The position numbers were made by a program, and so were the translations under genes. Source: Gemmatimonadota bacterium (GTDB lineage: Bacteria; Gemmatimonadota; Gemmatimonadetes; Longimicrobiales; Gaopeijiaceae). From it: a DNA stretch of 7,525 nt. The notes under the pieces are model-generated. The model searched no databases and was not told where the DNA came from. It was given only the letters and a program-made list of their open reading frames with translations. Positions 1 to 6,762 of the stretch are shown in pieces (position 1 is the first letter of the stretch; each line of letters begins with the position of its first letter). The stretch covers positions 1 to 7,525 of the forward strand of contig JAUQOX010000141.1 in assembly GCA_030550695.1 (NCBI GenBank). The letters are read 5' to 3'.

Positions 1-3
1 TCC

Positions 4-9
4 CCTCCT
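4..9 (-). promoter_or_regulatory. Shine-Dalgarno-like AGGAGG at window edge
   Basis: The minus strand ends GAAGGAGGGGA, containing a perfect AGGAGG three bases from the window end. Since all genes here read in this direction, it probably serves a gene whose start codon lies just outside the window, about 80 nt after dnaJ. Without that sequence it stays a guess. Confidence 0.4.
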
Positions 10-30
10 TCGGTCCGCCTTCCGGGCCCT

Positions 31-60
31 GGCCCCGGGGCGCCCGGCGCCAGGGGTGCC
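31..60 (-). other. GC-rich imperfect hairpin downstream of dnaJ
   Basis: About 25 nt after the dnaJ stop, the minus strand can pair CCCC with GGGG (53-56 with 33-36) and GGCG with CGCC (48-51 with 39-42) around a 5-base loop, with a small internal loop. There is no U-run after it, so it is at best a weak terminator or 3'-end structure. Confidence 0.25.
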
Positions 61-84
61 GGAGCCGACGGCGGGCGGTCCGCC

Positions 85-1248
<1,164 letters not shown>

Positions 1249-1254
1249 CCCTTC

Positions 1255-1259
1255 CCTCC
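1255..1259 (-). promoter_or_regulatory. Shine-Dalgarno sequence of dnaJ
   Basis: GGAGG on the minus strand lies 6 nt before the dnaJ ATG at 1248. It is the clearest SD in the window with good spacing, and it fixes the dnaJ start. With the 159-nt gap upstream it implies independent initiation rather than coupling to grpE. Confidence 0.8.
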
Positions 1260-1312
1260 ACGCTCAACCCACGTCCCCGTCGTCGGGCGCCCCCTGCCCC
1301 GCAACCTGGACG

Positions 1313-1362
1313 CCGGCCGGCCGTAGGGCCCGAGGAGAGCCCTCTCCGGACCGGCCGGCCGG
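1313..1362 (-). promoter_or_regulatory. Strong inverted repeat between grpE and dnaJ
   Basis: In the 159-nt gap between the grpE stop and dnaJ start, 1313-1323 and 1352-1362 are perfect 11-base complementary arms (CCGGCCGGCCG type) around a 28-base loop. The loop itself contains a second hairpin, GGAGA-GCCC-TCTCC (1334-1347 on the plus strand). The whole could fold as one very stable stem with an inner stem-loop. No U-run follows on the minus strand, so it is not a canonical intrinsic terminator. It might attenuate, protect or separate the grpE and dnaJ messages. CCGGCCGG is self-complementary, so the arms can also pair locally. The remaining intergenic sequence shows no clear promoter and no CIRCE element. 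Confidence 0.5.
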
Positions 1363-1407
1363 GGGAAAACACCCTCGCACACCCACGCAACCCTGGCGGC
1401 TCACGCC

Positions 1408-2160
1408 TCAGTCCTCGGTCTTGAACACGCTGACCCGGGCTGGCCGCACCAGGTGGTCACGGAACCGATAGCCTTTTTGGTAGACCTGCTGAACCCGGTC
1501 CTCCAGAGCGGGGTCGGAGGCCGGGACCCTGGCCACCGCTTCCATGACGCCCGGGTCGAAAAGCTCTCCCACCGGGTCCAGGGATACCAAGCCTGCATCG
1601 GCCAAGACCTTCTGGAGCTTGCGCTCCACCAGGCCTACCCCCTCCACGAGGCCGTTCAGCCCGCCGCCCGCGGCGTGCTCCCGCACCCGCTCCAGGTCGT
1701 CCATCACCTCCACCAGCGACCGGATCAGGTCCGCCTGTGCCCGGACCCAGGCGGAAGCCAGTTCCTGGTTCATCCGCCTGCGGTAGTTCTCGAAATCCGC
1801 CGCCAGCCGAAGGTGCTGGTCCTTCAGCCGGTCCAGATCCGCCTGCAGGGCCGCAAGCTCCTCGCGCAAGGCCGCTTCTTCCGGTGCCTCAAGGGAGGCC
1901 GTCGGGACCCCTGCCCCCTTTTCCAGGCCGTCCGGGGCGTCCCATCCCCCCTCCTTGGCCCCATCCTCCGAACCTGGGCCGGGCGATTCGCCCTCCCCCC
2001 GAGGCCCGGCCTTCGGGCTTCCTTCCCGGGAGGGCGCAGGAGGGGTCTCCCCCTCATGCCCTTCCCGATCCTTCGGACCCTCGACCGAGGCCGGTTCCCG
2101 GCCTCCTTTCCGCTTCCGTCCCCGGGAGCCGTCACCTCCCCATGGGTTCTCGGGATTCAT
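1408..2160 (-). CDS. grpE: Nucleotide exchange factor GrpE
   Basis: GrpE is the homodimeric nucleotide exchange factor of DnaK; it releases ADP and resets the chaperone, and its long helices can act as a thermosensor. Counted from the ATG at 2160 it has 250 residues against the usual 180-210. Residues 1-90 are a low-complexity Gly/Pro/Glu/Lys tail. The conserved part follows: long coiled-coil helix about 92-160 with RLAADFENYRRRM at 118-130, then ERKLQKVLADAG and the beta-wing FDPGVMEAVARV at 201-212, ending in QVYQKGYRFRDHLVRPARVSV at about 225-245. Start choice is uncertain: ATG 2160 has a weak GAGAG before it, ATG 2175 (five residues longer) has no SD, and a GTG at 2250 would overlap the hydrolase by about 60 nt. 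grpE begins about 30 nt after the hydrolase stop. No dnaK lies between it and dnaJ. Confidence 0.95.
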   Translation of the reverse strand: MNPENPWGGDGSRGRKRKGGREPASVEGPKDREGHEGETPPAPSREGSPKAGPRGEGESPGPGSEDGAKEGGWDAPDGLEKGAGVPTASLEAPEEAALREELAALQADLDRLKDQHLRLAADFENYRRRMNQELASAWVRAQADLIRSLVEVMDDLERVREHAAGGGLNGLVEGVGLVERKLQKVLADAGLVSLDPVGELFDPGVMEAVARVPASDPALEDRVQQVYQKGYRFRDHLVRPARVSVFKTED

Positions 2161-2189
2161 CGTCTCTCTCGCCATTCTTTGGACCACGC

Positions 2190-3062
2190 TCACTTCGGGT
2201 CCGGCGGCGGTGTCTCCCGCCGCCCGACACCGGCCCGTTCCAGGATCCACCGGACCACCAGACCGATCACAAGCTGGCGGTCCAGGTCGTGGAAGGGTTC
2301 ATGCCTTCCCTGCTCCAGAATCTCCACCTTGACCTCTCCGCCCACAATTCCCCGGGCCAGGGCCAGGGTGGCGGCGCTCTTCACCACACCGTCCGCCTGG
2401 GGCACCAGGAAGAGGAGGGGAAGGCGGTGAGGCCCACCCCAGCGCATGATCTCCCCCTGGGCCTGGAAAGCTTCCCGGAACATCCGAAGCGTCAGGGATC
2501 TTTGGATATCCGGGTCCAACCGCCGGGCTCGGACCATGGCGGGATCCCGGGTCAGGGCCTCCGGCCGAAGCCCCAGGGGAACCCGCACCCTCGGCAGCCC
2601 CCGCCCCAACCAGGCACCGAAGCGGCAGACCACCGCGGGAAGTGCCGTGGCGAGCCAGGGCGCCGAGAGCACGGCGCCCGAGTACGGGAAGGGAGGCGCC
2701 CGGAGACGCCCGAGGGCGATGAGCCCCCCCAGGGAATGGCCCAGCAGGAAAGAGGGGAGGGTCGCCGCACCGGCTTCTTCGGCCAGCACCTCCTCCATCC
2801 TCTTCACGTCGTCCAGGTAGAGGGAGAAGGCTTCCACGTCCCCCCGGGGGCCGCCGGAGCCGCCGTGACCCCTGAGGTCGAAGGCAAGAAGGTGAATTCC
2901 CGCTTCGGCCAGCCCAGCCCCCACATGGTCGTAGCGCCCCGAATGCTCCCCCAGGCCGTGCACCAGGAGGGCCGCCGCCCGGGGGGAAGAGGCCTGCCAG
3001 AACCGCCATTTCAGGGGGGTGCCCCCGCTCCCCAGGACCACGCCGGTACGGGACGGGATCAT
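2190..3062 (-). CDS. Alpha/beta hydrolase, monoacylglycerol lipase-like (serine hydrolase)
   Basis: Counted from the ATG at 3062 the protein is 290 residues and shows the full Hydrolase_4 / lysophospholipase (PldB-YtpA-like) pattern. HGLGEHSGRY at 35-44 is the oxyanion-hole motif typical of monoglyceride lipases; FDLRGHGGSGGPRGDV follows at 61-76. The nucleophile elbow GHSLGG has Ser110, the acid is Asp224 in PQADGVV, and the base is His254 in GRHEPFHD. The triad is complete. No signal peptide is seen, so the protein is probably cytoplasmic, acting on monoacylglycerols, lysophospholipids or other small esters; the exact substrate cannot be read from sequence. A GTG at 3098 could add 12 residues. 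I prefer the ATG because a G-rich SD-like run sits just before it and the fold starts soon after. It lies between cinA (78-nt gap) and grpE, an uncommon neighbour for chaperone genes. Confidence 0.88.
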   Translation of the reverse strand: MIPSRTGVVLGSGGTPLKWRFWQASSPRAAALLVHGLGEHSGRYDHVGAGLAEAGIHLLAFDLRGHGGSGGPRGDVEAFSLYLDDVKRMEEVLAEEAGAATLPSFLLGHSLGGLIALGRLRAPPFPYSGAVLSAPWLATALPAVVCRFGAWLGRGLPRVRVPLGLRPEALTRDPAMVRARRLDPDIQRSLTLRMFREAFQAQGEIMRWGGPHRLPLLFLVPQADGVVKSAATLALARGIVGGEVKVEILEQGRHEPFHDLDRQLVIGLVVRWILERAGVGRRETPPPDPK

Positions 3063-3140
3063 CACCACCCCCGGCTGGCTCCCGCCCACCGCCGCCACCG
3101 CCCAGGCCCGTGGCCCCCCCGCACCTGCCTAGGCCGGGCC

Positions 3141-4439
3141 TCAACCCCTGCCCTTCCCACCACTCTCTTCCATCCAGCGATAGACCAGGTGCAGGGCGCT
3201 CTGGGCCGCCCGTTCCCGGACCTCGTGCCGCCCCCCCCCGAACCGCTCCCTCCGCGCCCGCACCTCCCCCTGCCACCACCCCGCGATCCATACCGTACCC
3301 ACGGGTTTCTCGTCGGTGCCACCCCCCGGCCCGGCAATGCCGGTGATCCCGATTCCCACCGACGCCCCGAACCGCCAAGCCACACCCCGAGCCATTTCTT
3401 CAGCCACCTCCCGGCTCACCGCCCCCTTCTCCTCCAACAAGTCGGCCCCGACGCCCAAGAGGGACCTCTTGGCCTGGTTGGAGTAGGCCACCACCCCCCC
3501 CAAGAAGTACTCCGAGGACCCGGGCCAATCGGTGAGCCTCCGGCATACCAGGCCGCCGGTGCAGCTTTCCGCCACAGCCAACGTAGCTCCCCTTGCCTTC
3601 AGGGCCGTCCCCAAGGCCTCGGCAAGGTCACCGGACGGCGAGGTATAGAGGTGACCGGCCAGGACCCCGGCCAACGTGTCCGCCACCCGGTCCAGCTCCT
3701 CCTCGCCCTTCCCCTCTTCGTCGGGGCGGACCACAAGGCGAACCCGAACCCCTTGAAGGTCGGGGAGAAAGGCCACCGAGACGCCCCCCATCCCCTGGGG
3801 AAAAGCACGTTGGACACTTTCCGCCAAGAGGGATTCGGGGATCCCGGTGGTGTGGAGGACACGCTGGAGGAGGGGGCGGAGTCGCCCCTCGAACCGTGCG
3901 AGAAGGAACGGGCGGACCTCCTCAAGGAAAAGTTCCCGCATCTCCGAGGGGATCCCCGGCAGGAGCACCACCAAGCCCCCCCGGGGTGTGTCCAAGGCCA
4001 AGCCCGGGGCCGCACCGCGGGGATTCGGCAGCACCCGGGCCCCCGCCGGAACCAAGGCCATGGACCGGGCCATGGGAGGAACGCCCTCCATCCCTCGAGC
4101 CCGGTAGCGGGCTTCCAGATCGGCCAAGACCTGGGCGTGGGGCTCCAGGGGGCGGCCCAAGAAGCGGGCTACCGCATCCCGGGTCCGGTCGTCGGGGGTG
4201 GGCCCAAGCCCGCCGGTGACCACCACCACGTCGGCCTCCCGCAGAAGCTCCTCCAAGGCACCGGCGATGACCGCTTCGGAATCCCCCACCTGAACCCGCC
4301 GGCAGATCCGGAAACCCAAGTCCGAGAGCCCTGCCGCCAGCCAGCTCCCGTTGGTGTCCACCGTGGCGCCCAGGAGGAGTTCGTCGCCCACTCCCAGCAC
4401 GGCCGCCACGGGCACCGTCGGCTCGAGAGAAGTCGTCAT
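3141..4439 (-). CDS. cinA: CinA family protein with NMN deamidase domain
   Basis: This 432-residue, full-length two-domain CinA has an N-terminal MoCF-biosynthesis-like domain (about 9-180) with GDELLLG at 18-24, DTN at 28-30 and TGGLGPTPDDRT at 75-86. The C-terminal PncC-like domain (about 272-425) has AESCTGG at 290-296, an AYSN segment, and GITGIAGPGGGTDEKPVGTV at 364-383. In the family the C-terminal domain deamidates nicotinamide mononucleotide to nicotinate mononucleotide (pyridine nucleotide salvage), and the N-terminal domain is linked to ADP-ribose pyrophosphatase activity. The old name, competence-damage inducible protein, reflects cotranscription with recA in some Gram-positives. 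The start is the ATG overlapping the pgsA stop (ATGA). The open frame reaches farther upstream inside pgsA, but only this start gives the normal N-terminus. A weak AAGG lies just before the ATG, consistent with coupled reinitiation. Confidence 0.96.
   Translation of the reverse strand: MTTSLEPTVPVAAVLGVGDELLLGATVDTNGSWLAAGLSDLGFRICRRVQVGDSEAVIAGALEELLREADVVVVTGGLGPTPDDRTRDAVARFLGRPLEPHAQVLADLEARYRARGMEGVPPMARSMALVPAGARVLPNPRGAAPGLALDTPRGGLVVLLPGIPSEMRELFLEEVRPFLLARFEGRLRPLLQRVLHTTGIPESLLAESVQRAFPQGMGGVSVAFLPDLQGVRVRLVVRPDEEGKGEEELDRVADTLAGVLAGHLYTSPSGDLAEALGTALKARGATLAVAESCTGGLVCRRLTDWPGSSEYFLGGVVAYSNQAKRSLLGVGADLLEEKGAVSREVAEEMARGVAWRFGASVGIGITGIAGPGGGTDEKPVGTVWIAGWWQGEVRARRERFGGGRHEVRERAAQSALHLVYRWMEESGGKGRG
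4436..4439 (-). other. ATGA stop/start overlap of pgsA and cinA
   Basis: The cinA ATG (4439-4437) shares bases with the pgsA TGA (4438-4436). With only a weak SD (AAGG three bases before the ATG), this is the standard arrangement for termination-reinitiation coupling. Confidence 0.85.
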
Positions 4440-5083
4440 GAGCCTTGCAACCCCAGGACAGCCCGGTACTTCCAGAGATAGACCCCCATGGAGAAGACCG
4501 TCAGCCCGATGGCGATCCAAAGGGTGATGCCGATCCAAGCACCGTGAAAGGCCGACCACCAGTGCCAGAAGCCCCCCGTCCATCCTTGTTCCAGAGCCAA
4601 CATCTTCAAGGGATACCACAACAGGAGCCCCCCGGCAAAGAGACTCTGGAAAAGGGCCTTGCGTTTGCCAGCCTTACCCGCAGGGATCACCACCCCCCGG
4701 GCTGCCCCCCAACTGCGCAAGAGGGTCACCGCAAGCTCCCGACCCAAAACCAGCACGAGCACCCACAGAGGCAGTCTGCCCCACCAAGGGATAGACCCCA
4801 CCGGGTCGTCGCCGTGGGAAAGCAGATAGAAGGGAACCAAAGTGGCCACCAGCAGAAGCTTATCTGCAAGAGGGTCCAAGAATTTTCCCAAGTTGGTCAC
4901 CAGACCTTGCTTGCGGGCAAGGTATCCGTCCCAAACGTCGCTCACGGCTGCCGCCAAAAAGAGGAGAAAGGCCAGAAAACGCGCCGAAATCGAGCTGGTT
5001 ACCGTCAGGGCAAAGATGGCCGGACAGGCCAGGATCCTGGCCATGGTGAGGAGGTTGGGCAGAGTCAAGCGGCTGGGAGCCAT
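4436..5083 (-). CDS. pgsA: CDP-diacylglycerol--glycerol-3-phosphate 3-phosphatidyltransferase
   Basis: The enzyme joins CDP-diacylglycerol and glycerol 3-phosphate to phosphatidylglycerophosphate, the committed step to phosphatidylglycerol and cardiolipin in the inner membrane. The CDP-alcohol phosphotransferase signature is complete: D49, D52, G53, A56, R57, G66, D70 and D74 with the correct spacing. The start LTLPNLLTMARIL and the later GRELAVTLLRSWG and PAGKAGKRKA are typical of PgsA and argue against the PssA or CLS branches. About five to six hydrophobic spans are visible (near 17-32, 36-47, 76-89, 104-122 and two near the C-terminus). Its 215 residues are slightly above the usual 180-200 because of a Trp-rich loop before the last span. 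The SD (TGAGG) overlaps the mglA stop codon, and its own TGA overlaps the cinA ATG, so translation is probably coupled on both sides. Confidence 0.95.
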   Translation of the reverse strand: MAPSRLTLPNLLTMARILACPAIFALTVTSSISARFLAFLLFLAAAVSDVWDGYLARKQGLVTNLGKFLDPLADKLLLVATLVPFYLLSHGDDPVGSIPWWGRLPLWVLVLVLGRELAVTLLRSWGAARGVVIPAGKAGKRKALFQSLFAGGLLLWYPLKMLALEQGWTGGFWHWWSAFHGAWIGITLWIAIGLTVFSMGVYLWKYRAVLGLQGS

Positions 5084-5090
5084 AGGCGCC

Positions 5091-5669
5091 TCAGCTCAGG
5101 GACTTCACCACCAACTTGCTGACAGCGCTGAGAGTGGGAAACACCCCTTTGCCTTCGACGGCCACCGCCTCGAAGTCAGGAACCCCCATGGGGTTGAGGA
5201 TGGCGCGGAGCTCCTCCACCGGCAGGATATCCGGAAGATCCCTCTTGTTGTACTGGATGACAAAGGGGATGGTTTGGATGTCGTACCCGTACGATTCCAT
5301 GTTCTCGTACAGGTTGTGCATGGCCTCGATGTTCGCCTCGAGGCGGGAACTCTGGGAATCGGCCACGAAGATCAGCCCGTCTACACCTTTGAGGATGAGC
5401 CGCCGGCTGGCGTTGTAATAGACCTGGCCGGGAACGGTGTAGAGATGAAAGCGAGTCTTGAAGCCACGGATTTCCCCCAGATCTACAGGCAAGAAATCGA
5501 AGAAGAGGGTGCGATCCGTCTCGGTGGCCAGGGAAATCATCTTCCCCTTGCTTTCGGGGTTCACCTTGGAGTACACCTGCTCCAGGTTGGTCGTCTTACC
5601 CCCCAGGCCCGGCCCGTAATAGACCACCTTGCAGTTGATCTCTCGGCTCGCGTAGTTGATCATGGACAT
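5091..5669 (-). CDS. mglA: MglA-type Ras-like polarity GTPase
   Basis: This 192-residue GTPase lines up with Myxococcus MglA from its first residues (SxINYxSREINCK). Motifs: Walker A GPGLGGKT at 19-26 (the Myxococcus text as I recall it has C where the first G of GGK stands), the TETDRTLFFDFLP switch region at 49-61, the variant G3 motif TVPG with T78 in place of the usual Asp of DxxG, and NKRD at 141-144 for guanine recognition. In myxobacteria MglA-GTP marks the leading pole and drives motility under control of the MglB GAP; in other phyla the role is less clear. No MglB/roadblock gene lies in the window. I chose the ATG at 5669 by homology. A TTG at 5675 has better spacing (8 nt) from the strong GAGGAG at 5684-5689 and would add two residues. 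pgsA starts 7 nt after the stop. Confidence 0.93.
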   Translation of the reverse strand: MSMINYASREINCKVVYYGPGLGGKTTNLEQVYSKVNPESKGKMISLATETDRTLFFDFLPVDLGEIRGFKTRFHLYTVPGQVYYNASRRLILKGVDGLIFVADSQSSRLEANIEAMHNLYENMESYGYDIQTIPFVIQYNKRDLPDILPVEELRAILNPMGVPDFEAVAVEGKGVFPTLSAVSKLVVKSLS

Positions 5670-5683
5670 GATCAAGCCCTACG

Positions 5684-5689
5684 CTCCTC
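5684..5689 (-). promoter_or_regulatory. Shine-Dalgarno sequence of mglA
   Basis: GAGGAG on the minus strand lies 8 nt before a TTG (5675) and 14 nt before the homology-supported ATG (5669). A weaker AGGG at 5677-5680 is 7 nt before the ATG. The SD therefore favours the TTG while family alignment favours the ATG; the two products differ by two N-terminal residues only. Confidence 0.55.
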
Positions 5690-5699
5690 TCGGGCCTGC

Positions 5700-5714
5700 G
5701 GGGGACCGTCCCCC
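5700..5714 (-). promoter_or_regulatory. GC hairpin in the mglA leader
   Basis: The minus strand reads GGGGG-ACGGT-CCCCC, a perfect 5-bp stem with a 5-base loop, in the 145-nt gap between the small membrane protein gene and mglA. It ends about 10 nt before the GAGGAG Shine-Dalgarno sequence. There is no U-run after it, so a classic intrinsic terminator is unlikely. It could be a leader structure, an mRNA-end stabiliser, or chance. I found no convincing -35/-10 pair in the same gap, although it is the longest non-coding stretch before mglA and the natural place for a promoter. Confidence 0.3.
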
Positions 5715-5820
5715 AAAGTGTGCACCCGCTCCGGAACGCAAGGCATGAGCGCCCTCTCCCGCCAGCGGGCCGTTTCCAGGGAGCAAAACTCGGGCCCCCG
5801 CCTTGTTCTGGCAAGAACTT

Positions 5821-6147
5821 TCACTCTTGGCTTCCTTTTTCACCTGCCCGGGGAGTTCCCCTGGTGGCCTCCCGTTCCATCCGGGTGAGGATCACCCGGC
5901 CGCGGTTCCTGAGCCAGGCCGTGGGCTCCCACACCACGTAGTCCCGGAGCAAGGTGATGTTGTCCACCGTCGGCCTCGACCGGGCCAGGTGGCCCAAACA
6001 CGCCAGCCTCCGAAGGGGGGAAGGACTGAAAAGGTCCCGACGGTGGCGGATCATCTGCCGCCGTACCAGCCAAGCCAGAGCGCCGCCGGCCGCCGCCACC
6101 GCCAGGGCGGCGAGTCCCGCCGTTTTCCACACCTGTTTCTTGTCCAA
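5821..6147 (-). CDS. Small single-span membrane protein of unknown function
   Basis: I do not recognise this 108-residue protein. It starts at TTG, 5 nt after the recR stop; GGGAG about 11 nt upstream and AGGG 3 nt upstream are the available SD-like bases. Residues 1-8 are lysine-rich, residues 9-28 form one hydrophobic Ala/Leu/Gly span, and the cluster RRQMIRHRR follows at 29-37. The positive-inside rule would place the C-terminal part in the cytoplasm. Residues 41-90 look helical and carry the distinctive text LLRDYVVWEPTAWLRNRGR; the end is charged and probably disordered. No lipobox or catalytic motif is visible. It lies between recR and mglA in the same direction, with GC-rich coding like its neighbours. 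A cleaved signal peptide is less likely because no clear cleavage site follows the span. That it is a real gene is fairly likely from its position and the membrane segment. Confidence 0.65.
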   Translation of the reverse strand: MDKKQVWKTAGLAALAVAAAGGALAWLVRRQMIRHRRDLFSPSPLRRLACLGHLARSRPTVDNITLLRDYVVWEPTAWLRNRGRVILTRMEREATRGTPRAGEKGSQE

Positions 6148-6152
6148 GGACC

Positions 6153-6740
6153 CTACATCTCCCGGCGCCCTTCCAGCGCCTCGGCAATGGTGCTTCCGTC
6201 CACGTACTCCAGATCACTTCCCACGGGGATCCCCCGGGCCAGCCGGGTTACCCGGGGCCCCAGGGGCCGCAAAAGCCCTTCCAAAAACACAGCCGTGGCT
6301 TCCCCTTCCACCGAAGCGTTGGTGGCAAGGATCACCTCCCGAATCCCTCCACCCACGACCCGTGCCAGCAGCCGCTCTACTCCCAACTGTTCCGGACCTA
6401 TGCCGTCCAGGGGAGAAAGACGCCCCCCCAACACATGGTACACACCCCGATAGCGTCCCGCCCGCTCGATGGCTCCCACATCGAAAGCTTCTTCCACCAC
6501 GCAAAGGAGTCCCCGATCCCGGGAGGGGTCCCCACAGACGGAGCAGAGCTCGTCCTCTGTGAAGTTCCCACACTCCCGGCAGGGGTGGATCTTCCGGGTC
6601 AGGTCCTCCAAAGCCCGGGCCAGGCGGAGGGCCTCTTCCGGGGGTCGTTTCAGGAGGTGGAAAACCATCCGGACGGCGGTCTTGGGCCCGACTCCCGGAA
6701 GTCGGGAGAACTCCTGGACCAGCCGTTCCATGGCGGACAT
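6153..6740 (-). CDS. recR: Recombination mediator protein RecR
   Basis: RecR is 195 residues here, the normal size is about 200. It acts with RecO (and RecF where present) to load RecA on SSB-coated single-stranded DNA at gaps. Domains in order: a helix-hairpin-helix region with LPGVGPKTA (residues 14-22), a four-cysteine zinc finger with C54, C57, C66 and C69, a Toprim domain from about residue 77 with VVEEAFDV (E83, E84, D87), the Walker-B-like PLDGIGPE at 110-117, and ATNASVEGEATA. Small departures from the common text are AF for PR after VVEE and NAS for NPT. The ATG at 6740 is used; a second ATG at 6731 (Met4) has no better SD. The nearest SD-like GGAG is about 12 nt upstream inside a hairpin. 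The gene ends 5 nt before the next start. Confidence 0.96.
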   Translation of the reverse strand: MSAMERLVQEFSRLPGVGPKTAVRMVFHLLKRPPEEALRLARALEDLTRKIHPCRECGNFTEDELCSVCGDPSRDRGLLCVVEEAFDVGAIERAGRYRGVYHVLGGRLSPLDGIGPEQLGVERLLARVVGGGIREVILATNASVEGEATAVFLEGLLRPLGPRVTRLARGIPVGSDLEYVDGSTIAEALEGRREM

Positions 6741-6762
6741 GGCCGGAGGAGGCTCCGTGGCC
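6741..6762 (-). promoter_or_regulatory. Inverted repeat between ybaB stop and recR start
   Basis: The minus strand reads CGGAG-CCTC-CTCCG, a perfect 5-bp stem with a 4-base loop. It extends by a GGC/GCC pair of arms (with a CA bulge) right up to the recR ATG. The arm CGGAG contains the only SD-like bases near recR. The ybaB stop codon (6762-6764) overlaps the edge of the hairpin, so a ribosome terminating there would disrupt it. This suggests translational coupling of recR to ybaB; that role is inference. Confidence 0.35.

Noticed and set aside
1249..1407. CIRCE-type HrcA operator or intrinsic terminator upstream of dnaJ
   Set aside because: No TTAGCACTC/GAGTGCTAA arms are present, and the strong inverted repeat there has no following U-run.
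2299..3378. 359-codon minus-strand frame overlapping the hydrolase and cinA
   Set aside because: Gly/Arg/Pro-rich shifted frame of genes whose catalytic motifs are intact in their own frames.
1737..4481. 914-codon open frame on the plus strand, antisense to cinA, the hydrolase and grpE
   Set aside because: Pro/Gly/Arg/His-rich text with no domain pattern, overlapping three well-recognised genes. Long antisense frames are expected in GC-rich coding DNA with codon-position bias.
5805..5818. GTTCT-GGCA-AGAAC inverted repeat after the small membrane protein gene, possible LexA-like operator or terminator
   Set aside because: The spacing and orientation do not match LexA boxes I know (GAAC-N4-GTTC or GTTC-N7-GTTC), and no U-run follows. 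A 5-bp stem is within chance.
5676..5820. Promoter for mglA (TTGCGT with a 17-nt spacer to CTTTGG)
   Set aside because: The -10 element is poor and the sequence GC-rich, so any hexamer pair is too weak to call.
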